Source of the DNA: Clostridiales bacterium
Lineage (GTDB): Bacteria > Bacillota > Clostridia > Christensenellales > Borkfalkiaceae
Direction: 5' to 3'
Assembly (NCBI GenBank): GCA_023667345.1
Contig: JAMPAF010000001.1
Coordinates: 62,001-126,000, forward strand
DNA length: 64,000 nucleotides
Shown here piece after piece: positions 43,544 to 52,944 of the stretch; position 1 is the first letter of the stretch, and every line of letters begins with the position of its first letter. The notes below the pieces were generated by a model. That model saw only the letters and a program-made list of their open reading frames with translations, made no database searches and was not told where the DNA came from. Both the position numbers and the translations under genes were made by a program.

Positions 43544-46314
43544 TGCTTTTTATCCTTTTTGCGCCTCTTAAAAAGGCTCTTTATATCTTCCCATTTCAGC
43601 TTTCTTACCGCGATATCCACGGCGAAGAGCACTACGCACGCGACGAGCAGCGGCATATTGAGAGACACGTTGTACAAGCCCACTTCGCTCGCATCGTTTA
43701 CTATTGTAAGTTTGCCGTTTTCGCTCACCGTGCCGCGCGCGCCTATCATATTGTGAAGCGTGCCCGCGTCGTACAGAGCGAAGCTGTCGTACTCGGCGGA
43801 ATACGCCACGTGCACCGTGCGCTCCACCGTGTATTCCTCGGCGCCTTCCCTCTCCTTATAGGTGACTTTAACGGTATATTTGCCCTCGTCGGCGGTTATG
43901 AACGTGTGGGTGAATTTCGAGCCCGCGCCCGCCAAAGGTACGGGGGTGGACTGCTTTACCCTTTCGCCGTCATCGAAGGTCACCTCGACCGAAGTCACCG
44001 CGTCGAGGTACATTCTGTCGGGCGTGAGCGATACCTCGGCATAGCCGTTGCCCGCCTCGATATCTATTATGAACGGTTCACTTATCTTTCTTTCGGGCAC
44101 GTTGGTGGCGAAAATGTTGGAAAGAAGCTGTGAGCGCAGAGCGCTGTTCATATACAGCCATTCGCTTGTGAGCCCCGAAGTGAGCGACGCCGTTCTGCCC
44201 AGACCGTAGTCCTTATACGCGTAGTAGGGCACGGTTATTGCGTTGCCGCTTGCGCCGATAAAGTCGACGGTGAGCACCGTGACCGCCTCGTCACGCCTGT
44301 TTGCGTAGATAAATTTGTCGACGAGCGAGTAACCGCCCGTAAGCCTTGACGTGTCCAAACCGTCGAGAACGTCGTCGTAGTCGCGGTTTATCGAAATCTC
44401 GGAGGTCGAGCCGACGTTGTTTTTTACGCCCTCGGGGAGCTGGGTCTTTAACACTTCCTCGTAGTTGGCGTTGTTTATGAGCATATAGTTGCCGCTTCCG
44501 TTTGCCGCCATGCCTGTAAGCATTTCGAGCGCGTCCTGCGCAGCGTTCGCCGAAACGCCTTCTCTGCCGACGTCCAAAACGGACGTAGTGACCTTTCTGT
44601 CGAGGAGCTGTAAAACCGACTCGCGCACCGACTGCGAGGCGCTCTCGTCGAACGAGAAATTCATGCCGTCGGAGATGAACATAAGCTGTTTTTCGGCATA
44701 GTCGCCGCCCGAAGCCGCGGGAATTACGTATTCGAGCGCCGCGGGTATGTTGGTGCCCTGACGCACTTCGAGCGAGTCTACTATCGCTTTCAGCTTGTCT
44801 TTGCCGCCCTTTTCGAGCTTGGAGCTCGTTACCGAAGCGGGCGTGCCGTTGAACTGCACGATTGAGACGGTGTCGCTGTCTTCGAGCATGTTTATAATCT
44901 CTTTCGCCGCTTCCTTGGCGCGGGCAAGTCTGCCGTTCAGCTCCATACTGCGCGAGGTGTCGACTAATATCGTAACGAGTTTTTCGTTGCCCTCGCTGCC
45001 GAACTGCACGGGAAGCATCTTCGAAAGGTCGTCAAGTTCGCCGTGGGCGGTGTTCTGTATGTTGGTGTCGCCTATGGTTATAAGGCTTTTGCCGAACATT
45101 TCGACCGCGGTGTTCAGCGACCTTAAAAAGTTTTCGTAATTGTTTATATCTCTCACGTCGACGTTGGCGATAACTATTTCGTCGAAGCTGTTTATCCACT
45201 CTATGGCGGTCTTTAAACCCGTCTCTTCCGAAGTGTCGAGATAGTACCCGCGGACCACGTCCGCATTTGCGCCGTATGCGTCCCTTATAATCTCGAAATC
45301 GTCCTCGTCTTTGTAAACCACAAGCACTTTCTGCTTGCCCGCAACCTCTTGCGTGAAGGATATTACGTTGTTAAGGGTGTTTTCGTCCTCTTTTTCGTCC
45401 GCGACGCGTATTTTAACCTCGTAGTCGTATATGCCGACCTCTGCGGTGAAAAGGTTCAAATCGTAGCTGTTTCCGCCGCGGGTAAATCCCGTCGTCACCG
45501 TGGGGTATTCGATTGGCTCTTCGCCCTCGCCCCGCTTGGTTCTCGTTACGTCGATAAAGGTGTTTACCTCGTAAGGAACGGTTTCGCCGTCCGCGTCGAC
45601 GGTTGTCGCCTCGCAGCTCACGTTCACGGTTATCCGCGCCGTCGCGTCGATATTCAAAAACGTTGTGGGAATGACCTGCACCGATGAAAGCTGCACCTCG
45701 CGCACGTCCTCTTTTATATTGTCGTCAACGTAGATTGCGTCGACGTGGATATTGCGCTCGGCAAGCGCGTCGACCTGCCTTTTGAGCGCGTTCGCGTCCG
45801 TTTCCGAGGTCTGTTTGCCGTCGGTTATTAAAACTATGCGCTTTATTACGTCCTCTCTGAACAGTTCGCCCGTGTATCTGAGCGCGCTTATTATGTCGGT
45901 TGCCGACTGGTCTACCCACTCGGAATTGGTCTTTACGCTCTTCACGTTCCCGCCGAGCGGCGTTAAAAGCTGATAGCGCTTGCCGAACGTGACGACGCCC
46001 ATTTTCGAGTTGCGCGGCAATGATTTGCCGAGGTCGGAGATGTATCTGTCGATTGTGTCGAGGTTCTTATTCGCCGAGTACGAGACGTCGGCTACAACGT
46101 AGACATCCGTTTCGGTTACCGTGGTAACTATTGTAGTGCCCGCGGCGACGAACGCTATAATAAGCGCCATTAAAATGTGTATTACGCCCGAGGCTATGTT
46201 GTGCCCGTTAAGATTGTCCTTTCGTATCGCGATTGCGTACGGCACGATAAACAGCGCCGCTATCGGGATAGCTAAAAGCAACAGGTAGGGATTATCGAAG
46301 TTGATACTGCTCAT
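43540..46314 (-). CDS. membrane protein with two VWA domains (BatA/B-like)
   Basis: A 924-residue protein. Membrane helices near 8-30 and 42-65; then a first von Willebrand A domain with a MIDAS start DVSYS (76-80) and later VLITDGKQT; a middle beta region; a part near 360-430 that resembles the amidotransferase-like fold often found between VWA segments; and a second VWA domain near 445-620 with DTSRS and FISDGM. A last beta region, a C-terminal helix (about 880-900) and a basic tail (KSLFKRRKKDKK) follow. It overlaps the upstream VWA gene by 23 nt and the downstream lipoprotein gene by 4 nt. Two intact metal-site VWA domains in one protein are less usual than one. Confidence 0.85.
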   Translation of the reverse strand: MSSINFDNPYLLLLAIPIAALFIVPYAIAIRKDNLNGHNIASGVIHILMALIIAFVAAGTTIVTTVTETDVYVVADVSYSANKNLDTIDRYISDLGKSLPRNSKMGVVTFGKRYQLLTPLGGNVKSVKTNSEWVDQSATDIISALRYTGELFREDVIKRIVLITDGKQTSETDANALKRQVDALAERNIHVDAIYVDDNIKEDVREVQLSSVQVIPTTFLNIDATARITVNVSCEATTVDADGETVPYEVNTFIDVTRTKRGEGEEPIEYPTVTTGFTRGGNSYDLNLFTAEVGIYDYEVKIRVADEKEDENTLNNVISFTQEVAGKQKVLVVYKDEDDFEIIRDAYGANADVVRGYYLDTSEETGLKTAIEWINSFDEIVIANVDVRDINNYENFLRSLNTAVEMFGKSLITIGDTNIQNTAHGELDDLSKMLPVQFGSEGNEKLVTILVDTSRSMELNGRLARAKEAAKEIINMLEDSDTVSIVQFNGTPASVTSSKLEKGGKDKLKAIVDSLEVRQGTNIPAALEYVIPAASGGDYAEKQLMFISDGMNFSFDESASQSVRESVLQLLDRKVTTSVLDVGREGVSANAAQDALEMLTGMAANGSGNYMLINNANYEEVLKTQLPEGVKNNVGSTSEISINRDYDDVLDGLDTSRLTGGYSLVDKFIYANRRDEAVTVLTVDFIGASGNAITVPYYAYKDYGLGRTASLTSGLTSEWLYMNSALRSQLLSNIFATNVPERKISEPFIIDIEAGNGYAEVSLTPDRMYLDAVTSVEVTFDDGERVKQSTPVPLAGAGSKFTHTFITADEGKYTVKVTYKEREGAEEYTVERTVHVAYSAEYDSFALYDAGTLHNMIGARGTVSENGKLTIVNDASEVGLYNVSLNMPLLVACVVLFAVDIAVRKLKWEDIKSLFKRRKKDKKQ

Positions 46315-48169
46315 AACAATATACCGCCCAATCCGCTACGACTATCACGGCGAGGATTATGAACGCGTACAATAAATCCTCGTATGTTCCGTCGCGCTTT
46401 TTGTCGCTCGTTTCACCTGTAACGAAAAAGTACGACTCGGTAGCGTTTAAATTGCGTTCCGCCACCGGTAGTTGTGCATAGACCTTAGCCGTCTGCCGGC
46501 TGTTTTTTATCGTCGCCGTGACGGTGTACTCGCCCACTTCCGTGAGTTCGTATTCCACTATCGCGTCGGACGTGCTTAAATAATCGGTTTTGCCCGAAGG
46601 GCTCTCCACCCTTATGCTCGTGCAGTTTGCAAGCACGTTCACGGGCAACGCTTCCCCGCAATAGAGCGCCGTTTCATTTACGAGCGAGGGGAAGGTGTAT
46701 TCGATTAAATTATATAAAATTACGCTGCCGTTGTACGACATTGCAAAGTCGGAGGTTTCAATCAGGTCGATGCCGAACACGACCTCGCGGTTGCCGTACG
46801 AGTTACTGCCCGCCAGAACCACGGGCGAATCCTCGCAGGTTACGACCGAAGTAAAGTTGCGGTAGGTGCCGAGTTTGAGGTACTCGTTTACCATGGGGTG
46901 AAGATTGGGTTCAACGCCCGCAATCAGCGGCTTATCCTTTTTAGCCAAATCGTCCTCTTTGGCAAAATCGAGGTTCTTAGGCGAGGACAGCGTCTGCGCG
47001 CCCCCGCGGGAGAAGCCCGAGGTTTCGTCCACGCCGCCGTCGGGGTAGACGAACCACACCGCGCCCTCCGCAGGCATTGCGTCGGGGGTGTAGTTGTGGA
47101 AGATATACAGCCCGTAATCGTCCGTTTCGGCGGCATACGCCGCGTCGGTAGCCGCGATGACCTTGTATTCGATGCCCGCCGAGCTCAACATAAACCTTAA
47201 AAAGTCGGGCGTGTTGCTTACGATAAGCGCCTTATAGGTATCGCCCGAGCGTGCGCCGTACAGCGTTACCTGATTGTCGAGCGGCATATTGTCGCTCTGC
47301 TTTATCGCCACGCGGAGTGAGGAGAAAGTTTCCTTTTCGGGCGTCCAGCCCACCGAAAAAATCGTGCCGTTTTCGCCCGCGGCAACGCTTACGTCGGTCG
47401 AAGCTACGGCTTGGCGCGCGCCGTCCGCGAACACCTCTACGGTGAGAGTTGCGTCGCTTTCGTATGAATACGCCGTGCCCGAAACGAAGAGTTTTCCGTC
47501 GTCCGCATAGGAATAACCTACGCCGTCGAGCGCGTAGTTCGAAACGCTGCCCGCAACGTTAATCACCTCTACGTTCTGCGTGTACGAGACCGTTCTGTCG
47601 GTTATGAGATAGAATTTGCAGGAAGGATTTTCCTGTAAATATGTTGTCGCCATCTGCGACGCCGTGGAAAGATTGGACGCGACGTATGCGGCGTCTACCG
47701 CGTCGAGGCGGCGCAGAGCCGTCTTTTTGTCGCTCACCTCTTTCATTATCATTTCGGTAGTGTTGCCCGTTTTGATAAGCGTGTAGGTACTGCCGTCCGC
47801 CGCCGAAGAAATCATATCGCGTATGCGCTCTTTGCCCTTGTCGAAACGGCTTTCGCCCCCCTGCACCGTCTGCATACTGCCCGAGCCGTCGAGGATAAAG
47901 CAGTAGTCCATAGCCTTACCCGGCAGAGTGAACACGGGGTGCGCCAACGCCCAGGAAATTAAAACTACGGCGAGTATCTGCAATATAAGGCTTATGATGC
48001 CCGTAATTTTGTTTATGGGGTTTTTGCGCTTTAAAAATTTTTCCGAGAGCGTCCAAAGGTACGTCGAGTTTATCGTCTGCTCCGTGTACTTGCTCTTTAT
48101 GATATATATGATTATTAAGACTGGGATTGCGAGCAGACCCAACAGCCCGAGAGGATTTGCAAAAGTCAT
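46292..48169 (-). CDS. BatA-type membrane protein with VWA domain
   Basis: A 625-residue protein from ATG 48169. This start overlaps the TGA of the DUF58 gene as ATGA, and the protein then begins MTFANPLGLLGLLAIPVL, the usual BatA-like N-terminus; a longer reading frame to 48265 is not credible. Helices at about 8-26 and 58-78; VWA domain with metal-site motif DGSGS (94-98) and LITDRT. The middle part has Ig-like and amidotransferase-like segments as in related clostridial proteins, and a final helix lies near 600-618. It likely partners with MoxR and DUF58 in a membrane chaperone or maturation complex. Confidence 0.87.
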   Translation of the reverse strand: MTFANPLGLLGLLAIPVLIIIYIIKSKYTEQTINSTYLWTLSEKFLKRKNPINKITGIISLILQILAVVLISWALAHPVFTLPGKAMDYCFILDGSGSMQTVQGGESRFDKGKERIRDMISSAADGSTYTLIKTGNTTEMIMKEVSDKKTALRRLDAVDAAYVASNLSTASQMATTYLQENPSCKFYLITDRTVSYTQNVEVINVAGSVSNYALDGVGYSYADDGKLFVSGTAYSYESDATLTVEVFADGARQAVASTDVSVAAGENGTIFSVGWTPEKETFSSLRVAIKQSDNMPLDNQVTLYGARSGDTYKALIVSNTPDFLRFMLSSAGIEYKVIAATDAAYAAETDDYGLYIFHNYTPDAMPAEGAVWFVYPDGGVDETSGFSRGGAQTLSSPKNLDFAKEDDLAKKDKPLIAGVEPNLHPMVNEYLKLGTYRNFTSVVTCEDSPVVLAGSNSYGNREVVFGIDLIETSDFAMSYNGSVILYNLIEYTFPSLVNETALYCGEALPVNVLANCTSIRVESPSGKTDYLSTSDAIVEYELTEVGEYTVTATIKNSRQTAKVYAQLPVAERNLNATESYFFVTGETSDKKRDGTYEDLLYAFIILAVIVVADWAVYCYEQYQLR

Positions 48170-49050
48170 TTGAGCACCCCCTCGTCCGTCAGTCTTTCGA
48201 AGAAAAGCTTGCCTACGGGGTCCTCCGCGCCGACCAAAAGATAGTCCGCGCCGCGCGATATGCAATATTCGCGTATTCTGCCCGTGGCATACTCCACCGC
48301 CTGTTTATAAGCCTGCGCAATTTCGCGCGTAATATTTTTGCGGTAATACTTTCCGCTGTCCTCGCTGTCGAAGAAGTGCATCTTTCCGCGCGCCTTGGGT
48401 TTGAGCTCCTCTTTCGAGAGCACCTGAACGCACAGCACGTGCCTCTTTTTGCTCACCAAATGGTCGATAGCCGTCTCGTAGTCGTTGTCGGTTAAAAAGT
48501 CGGAAATTATTATCGACATACCGTCGCCGTAGCCTACCGCAGAGGGCACGATTGCGTCGGATATATAGCTGTCGCCCGCAAAGGTCACGTCGTTTAAAGC
48601 GTTTATCGAGCTTATGAACGCCTCTTTGCCGAGCATACCCGAAATTACGGCGGTAAGCTGCTTGTTCTGCACGGTATAAACGGATACCTTGTCCATTTCG
48701 CATACGGAAAGATAGGCGAACGCCGCCGCGATTTTAAGCGCCTGTTCGTCTTTCTTTGACTTACCGAAACCCATTGAATTGCTCGCGTCGATATAGATGC
48801 GGGTGTGCATCTGCCGCTCGTCCAAATAAAGCTTTGTGTAAAGCTTTTCGAACCGCGCGAAAGCGTTCCAGTCGATTTTGGTTATGTCGTCGCCCGGAGT
48901 GTATTCCCGATAGTCGGCAAATTCGCACGACGAACCGTAAGTTTTGCTCTTATGGTTGCCGCCGAACATACCCGCGACGTTGTTTTTGACAAGCATCTGC
49001 AACAACTCTATCTGAGAGAGGAGCTCGTCATCTATAACCGTTTTTGCCAT
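48166..49050 (-). CDS. DUF58 protein
   Basis: A 294-residue DUF58 protein. The hallmark YTPGDDITKIDWNAFAR is at about 51-67, and a VWA-like YIDASNSMGFG follows near 85. It is usually encoded next to MoxR ATPases and VWA membrane proteins. The repeat ends only about 16 nt before the ATG, and I see no Shine-Dalgarno sequence, so translation may be weak or depend on the repeat sequence. The stop overlaps the start of the BatA-like gene. Confidence 0.88.
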   Translation of the reverse strand: MAKTVIDDELLSQIELLQMLVKNNVAGMFGGNHKSKTYGSSCEFADYREYTPGDDITKIDWNAFARFEKLYTKLYLDERQMHTRIYIDASNSMGFGKSKKDEQALKIAAAFAYLSVCEMDKVSVYTVQNKQLTAVISGMLGKEAFISSINALNDVTFAGDSYISDAIVPSAVGYGDGMSIIISDFLTDNDYETAIDHLVSKKRHVLCVQVLSKEELKPKARGKMHFFDSEDSGKYYRKNITREIAQAYKQAVEYATGRIREYCISRGADYLLVGAEDPVGKLFFERLTDEGVLK

Positions 49051-49059
49051 GTTGATTTA

Positions 49060-49205
49060 ATGTGAATTCGCAATTATACCCCCCCTCAGTCACCGTTGGT
49101 GACAGCTCCCCCCCTCTTTAAAGAAGGGTGAGCCCTGTCTACCGCAACCCAAGGCTTACCCCTTTTCAAGGGGGAAGCTCCCGCTTTGCGGGTGATGGGG
49201 GTTCA
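49060..49205. repeat. intergenic hairpin repeat inside the MoxR operon
   Basis: Hairpins GTCACC-GTT-GGTGAC (49089-49103) and CCCGC-TTT-GCGGG (49180-49192), next to CAGCTCCCCC and GGGGGAAGCTC blocks. It fills the gap between the MoxR and DUF58 genes of one operon. On the minus strand its edge reads GGGGGTATAATTGCGAATTC, a -10-like box without a -35 box. Confidence 0.8.
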
Positions 49206-49213
49206 AGTCTTAA

Positions 49214-50323
49214 CTACTTACTAATTTTCTTATTTTCCTGCAACAAGAGTCCTATAACCTCGTCAACGCCCAACTTTTCGTTGACCGCGGTGTAGTTTAC
49301 CTTTATTCTGTGCCTTAAAACGGGGCGGGCGAGCGCGTCGATATCTTCGTACGACACGTTGTAATTGCCGTTCATAAGCGCCCTTACCTTTGCCGCCGTT
49401 ATGAGCGCCTGCGCCGCGCGGGGCGAAGCGCCGTATTTAATGTATTTTTTAGCCGTTTCGCTCGTCTTTTCAAGCTCGGGGTGCGAGTTGGATACCAAAT
49501 TTACCGCGTACTTCAACACGTCGTCTATCACGGGTACGTTTTTGGCAAGCGCCCTCATTTCCATAACCGTCGGTCCGTCGATAACCGCCTGCGCCGTTTC
49601 GTCGAGCGTGACCTGCGTCATATTGACTATGTCAGCAAGCTCGTCCACCGAGGGGAACTTTACGATAAGTTTGAAGATAAACCTGTCCATCTGCGCCTCG
49701 GGCAGAGGGTAGGTGCCGTCCTGCTCGATGGGGTTTTCGGTCGCGAGCACGAAGAAGGGCTCCTGCAACACGTAGGTCTGCTTTGCAACCGTGACCTTAT
49801 GCTCCTGCATAACCTCCAACATCGACGACTGCGTTTTGGGCGTCGCGCGGTTAATTTCGTCGGCAAGCACGAGGTTGGCGAAGATGGGTCCGCGCTGGAA
49901 CACCGTGTTCATTTTGCCGTCCGCTCCCTTTTCTATAACGTTGGTGCCCGTGACGTCCGAAGGCATCAAATCGGGCGTGAACTGTATACGCGAGAAGGGC
50001 AAACCGAGCGTTTTGCCGAGCGAGCGCACAAGGCGGGTTTTGCCTACGCCGGGAACGCCCTCCAAAAGCACGTTGCCGCCCGCGACTATCGCAATCAAAA
50101 CGTTGTCGATAATGTCGCTCTGCCCTACTACGTCCTTGGCAAGCTCCGATTTAACCTTTGCTATCGAACGGCTGAACGCCTTCACCCTTTCGGTATTCTG
50201 CGCGACGTCCGCGCCGCTTGCAGCGGGCGCGACCGGATTTTCCTGCGCAGCAAGCTGTTTTGCCTCTTCGTCGGGCGCGGTCGCGTCTAATACCGTTACG
50301 TTTTCGTTCTTTGTCTTTGCCAT
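49214..50323 (-). CDS. MoxR family AAA+ ATPase
   Basis: A 369-residue ATPase with Walker A GVPGVGKT (about 93), Walker B LADEINRA, and sensor ATENPIEQDGTYPLPEAQMDRF, typical of MoxR. An N-terminal extension of about 45 residues is Ala/Glu-rich. The C-terminal lid has the PRAAQALITAAKVRA pattern. MoxR ATPases work with VWA proteins as chaperones that mature or remodel partners. Ribosome site AGGAG 7 nt before the ATG. It follows the 542-residue membrane protein gene with a 30-nt gap. Confidence 0.92.
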   Translation of the reverse strand: MAKTKNENVTVLDATAPDEEAKQLAAQENPVAPAASGADVAQNTERVKAFSRSIAKVKSELAKDVVGQSDIIDNVLIAIVAGGNVLLEGVPGVGKTRLVRSLGKTLGLPFSRIQFTPDLMPSDVTGTNVIEKGADGKMNTVFQRGPIFANLVLADEINRATPKTQSSMLEVMQEHKVTVAKQTYVLQEPFFVLATENPIEQDGTYPLPEAQMDRFIFKLIVKFPSVDELADIVNMTQVTLDETAQAVIDGPTVMEMRALAKNVPVIDDVLKYAVNLVSNSHPELEKTSETAKKYIKYGASPRAAQALITAAKVRALMNGNYNVSYEDIDALARPVLRHRIKVNYTAVNEKLGVDEVIGLLLQENKKISK

Positions 50324-50353
50324 TTTTATACTCCTATGAAAATTTGCCTTTTA

Positions 50354-51982
50354 TCAGTTGTCGCCCTGCTCCAAACCGTTTTCGAGATATCCGAAATAGC
50401 GGCTTATAAATGCGGCGACCTCGGGCGAACACGTCCCCGAATTGACGTATTTTTCCGCCTGATTCTTGTAATAGTCGAGGTACGTGCCGTCCGTCTGCGG
50501 CTTATCTTCGCCGTAGCTTACCGACTCGCCCGTATCAGTATCGAGAATTTTATCGTCACTGCCGTAAATATGGTTGCCGGGACCGTAACCGCCGCCGCTT
50601 TCCTGCTTGTCGTTGCCGTTACCGCCCTCATCGTCCTCGTCGGGCACGGGCGCGATATCGGCGTTGGAACCGAATTCCGAGGTGCTCCAACCGAAAATTC
50701 TTGCAAGCGCGTTGCGGATATAGTCGTCCATCATACAGTTGTACGACTGCGCGGAAAGAGCCGCCGTACCGCCGCCGACTATACCCGTAAGGCTGTCGCC
50801 TATCGCCGTTACGAACGATGAGTCGTCGCCGTAATCGCCGCCCTCCGCGTCGGCTATAAGTTCGGAAACGCTTTCGGCAACCGAGCCGTAATAGTTGTAC
50901 AGCGCGTCGCCGTCCTCTTCCGTAAAGGGAGAAATCTCTTCCCCGCCTTTGGGCGCGAACGCGTTTTTCAAATCCTCGTTTGCAAGTTTTGCGTTGAGCG
51001 CGCCGACAAATGCCCGCAACTTTTCGACAGCCGCCGAAATTGCAAGGGGCGTGCCCGTCGCCTCGCCCTCGGCTTTGGGCGAAAATTCCGCGAGGTATGC
51101 GCTTCTCCACTTGCCGAGAGCGACGGGTATTCTGTCCGCCGCGCTCCTTTCGTAGCTTGTCACAACCGACATGGACGTGAGCTTTGTACTGCCGCGCCCC
51201 TTGTAGTCAACCACGGCGTTCACCGCGGCGCGGGATAAGGGACGCAGAATATCGTCAGCCTTGAACACCGCGTCGATTTTAAGGTACGAGTTGGTTTGAC
51301 CTATCAAGCCGTCTATGCGGGAAACCGCACTCTGCACAGCCTCTTTCATAACGCTCTGGTACTCCGCCTCGCGCAACATATCGAGAAGCCCGTTGAGTTC
51401 GAGCACCGTAAACGTTTTGAGCCCCGTCGCCATAGACGAGCCCTCGACGTCGGCAATAAGATTTTTAAGCGCGGTCTCGTGCAGGTCGGTTATGGTGTAG
51501 CCGGGGTCGACGGGTCCCGCAGACTTTTTCGCAGGCACGAATATGCCCGCAAAGAGCATAGCCGCCGCGATTACGGGCACCGCCGCAAACTTTAAAAGCC
51601 ACTTTAAATCTATGCGCTTTTGCGCCACCTCGCCGAGAGCTTCGTCCGTCTGCTCCCTTTGAAGGGCGGGCAAGTCGCCCTCTACGCCCGCGAACTCGAC
51701 CATGGTCTGCACCTTTTGGTTGAGCGCAAAATCTTTATCGAGCTTTTTTGCGATACGCTTATCGTCGGGGCGGAGAATTAAAAAGAACAGACAGCCCGCG
51801 CCCGCCGAAACGGCGAGAGCTATGGGAATATAAATCGCCCAGTGCAACGCAATTCCGCACGTTTTCAATACCACCGCGAGCGCGCAGGTTACCGCTACGC
51901 CGAGGCATATTCCGAGGATACAGCCCGCAACGATAGCGGCGGTCAAATATTTCTTTTTTATTTTACGGAAATTTTCCGACAC
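50354..51982 (-). CDS. membrane protein at the head of the MoxR operon (DUF4175-like)
   Basis: A 542-residue protein with helices near 14-37, 45-68 and 129-150, then a long, mostly helical external or cytoplasmic part and an acidic Gly/Asn/Asp-rich tail (about 455-500). The segment DDKRIAKKLDKDFALNQKVQTMVEF (about 73-97), between helices 2 and 3, resembles the RLD...L.dRv.TalE signature of DUF4175-type proteins that accompany MoxR/VWA operons elsewhere. I would place it there with modest confidence. GTG start, supported by AGGAGG 7 nt upstream. Promoter 52066-52094. Confidence 0.7.
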   Translation of the reverse strand: MSENFRKIKKKYLTAAIVAGCILGICLGVAVTCALAVVLKTCGIALHWAIYIPIALAVSAGAGCLFFLILRPDDKRIAKKLDKDFALNQKVQTMVEFAGVEGDLPALQREQTDEALGEVAQKRIDLKWLLKFAAVPVIAAAMLFAGIFVPAKKSAGPVDPGYTITDLHETALKNLIADVEGSSMATGLKTFTVLELNGLLDMLREAEYQSVMKEAVQSAVSRIDGLIGQTNSYLKIDAVFKADDILRPLSRAAVNAVVDYKGRGSTKLTSMSVVTSYERSAADRIPVALGKWRSAYLAEFSPKAEGEATGTPLAISAAVEKLRAFVGALNAKLANEDLKNAFAPKGGEEISPFTEEDGDALYNYYGSVAESVSELIADAEGGDYGDDSSFVTAIGDSLTGIVGGGTAALSAQSYNCMMDDYIRNALARIFGWSTSEFGSNADIAPVPDEDDEGGNGNDKQESGGGYGPGNHIYGSDDKILDTDTGESVSYGEDKPQTDGTYLDYYKNQAEKYVNSGTCSPEVAAFISRYFGYLENGLEQGDN

Positions 51983-52023
51983 GGCTTATCCTCCTTTTTC
52001 GTTTATTTTTTGAATAAAACCCG

Positions 52024-52043
52024 CATTTATACAAGTATAAATG
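52024..52043. promoter_or_regulatory. 20-bp palindrome in the MoxR operon leader
   Basis: Perfect inverted repeat CATTTATAC-AA-GTATAAATG placed about 16-35 nt after the expected transcription start. It could be an operator for a dimeric regulator or a small RNA hairpin. Confidence 0.5.
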
Positions 52044-52065
52044 TATATAAACTCTTCGATAATGT

Positions 52066-52094
52066 ATTTTATCACATTTTCAAGCGCAATGCAA
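52066..52094 (-). promoter_or_regulatory. promoter of the MoxR/VWA operon
   Basis: Minus strand TTGCAT (52089-52094), 17-bp spacer, TAAAAT (52066-52071). Leader of about 75 nt with the palindrome at 52024-52043. Confidence 0.6.
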
Positions 52095-52168
52095 ACGTTT
52101 TAGCCCCTTGCGGGCAAAACCAATTGTTAGCAATTTTTATATATAATGTAAGCATAACGAATGGCAAA

Positions 52169-52200
52169 GCCCGCGCGGCTTTCATAAAAACCGCGCGGGC
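52169..52200 (-). terminator. terminator of the phosphopantetheinyl transferase gene
   Basis: Stem GCCCGCGCGG/CCGCGCGGGC (52169-52178, 52191-52200), 22 nt after the stop at 52222, followed on the minus strand by a short TTTG. Confidence 0.65.
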
Positions 52201-52221
52201 GATATCGGTGTGCAAAATAAA

Positions 52222-52875
52222 TCAGATTTGCAGCATTTCGACAGTGAAATCGGGTGCATACTCCTTAGCGACGCACGCGAGGGCGTAGCCCGAAAAACAG
52301 CTAAATTCCGACACGAGCCAGCCCTCTTCCCGACCGCCGTCCGAAATCTTCGCGCCGCCCGCCGTAAAGCGCACGGAAAAGGAATTCAAGGGGCGGTTGA
52401 GCCCCGTGCCGAGCGCCTTTAAATACGCCTCTTTCACCGTCCAGAAGCGGTAAAAAAGCTCCGCCGCACCGTCGCCCGCGTCCTCTGTCTGCCGCCACTC
52501 CGCGTCGGTAAAAAACCGCTTTGCAAGCCGCATATCCACGGGTTTAACCTGCTGTACGTCCACGCCGACCTCGCTATCCGCCAGCGCGACGACGGTCAAA
52601 TCGCCCGAGTGCGACAGGTTGTAAAACACCCCCTTCGGCGAGACAAGCCGCGGCTTTTCCCACAGTCCGTTTTCTATGCAGACCTCGCCCGCAATGCCGC
52701 ACTTTTTCAAGGCGAGCGGAAGTATGACCCCCGCCGCAAGAGATTGATTCTGCTTTTCGCGCAAGGCGAGCGCGGTCACCTTTTCGCGCCGCGCCCCGTC
52801 GACGAGCGCAAGTTGCCCGTTGAACGTTTTGTCGTCGTTAAACAGCGAATTTTCGATTGCAAATAATCTTAGCAT
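52222..52875 (-). CDS. 4'-phosphopantetheinyl transferase, Sfp type
   Basis: A 217-residue Sfp-family enzyme that moves the phosphopantetheine arm from coenzyme A to acyl or peptidyl carrier proteins. Motifs are complete: NLSHSGDLTVVAL (about 86-98), VGVDVQQV (about 103-110, Mg2+ Asp) and FWTVKEAYLKALGTGL (about 145-160). Length fits the two-domain Sfp class rather than AcpS. It is a single gene between its terminator and a repeat; no carrier protein or NRPS/PKS gene is nearby, so the substrate is elsewhere. Ribosome site GGTGGG before the ATG; I found no convincing promoter. Confidence 0.9.
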   Translation of the reverse strand: MLRLFAIENSLFNDDKTFNGQLALVDGARREKVTALALREKQNQSLAAGVILPLALKKCGIAGEVCIENGLWEKPRLVSPKGVFYNLSHSGDLTVVALADSEVGVDVQQVKPVDMRLAKRFFTDAEWRQTEDAGDGAAELFYRFWTVKEAYLKALGTGLNRPLNSFSVRFTAGGAKISDGGREEGWLVSEFSCFSGYALACVAKEYAPDFTVEMLQI

Positions 52876-52944
52876 TTTCCCACCTTTAATTTTAACTTAA
52901 TGAGACTGACGCAGTCGAAACATTTTTTCTGATACTCTTCGTCC

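Noticed and set aside
48170..48265. Longer N-terminus for the BatA-like VWA protein
   Set aside because: The extra 32 residues are Arg/Gly-rich and overlap the DUF58 gene; the start at 48169 has ATGA coupling and the typical hydrophobic N-terminus.
49060..49085. Mobile promoter at the repeat edge before DUF58 (TATAAT near 49074-49079)
   Set aside because: A -10-like box is present but the region at -35 is G-rich and has no TTGACA-like hexamer.
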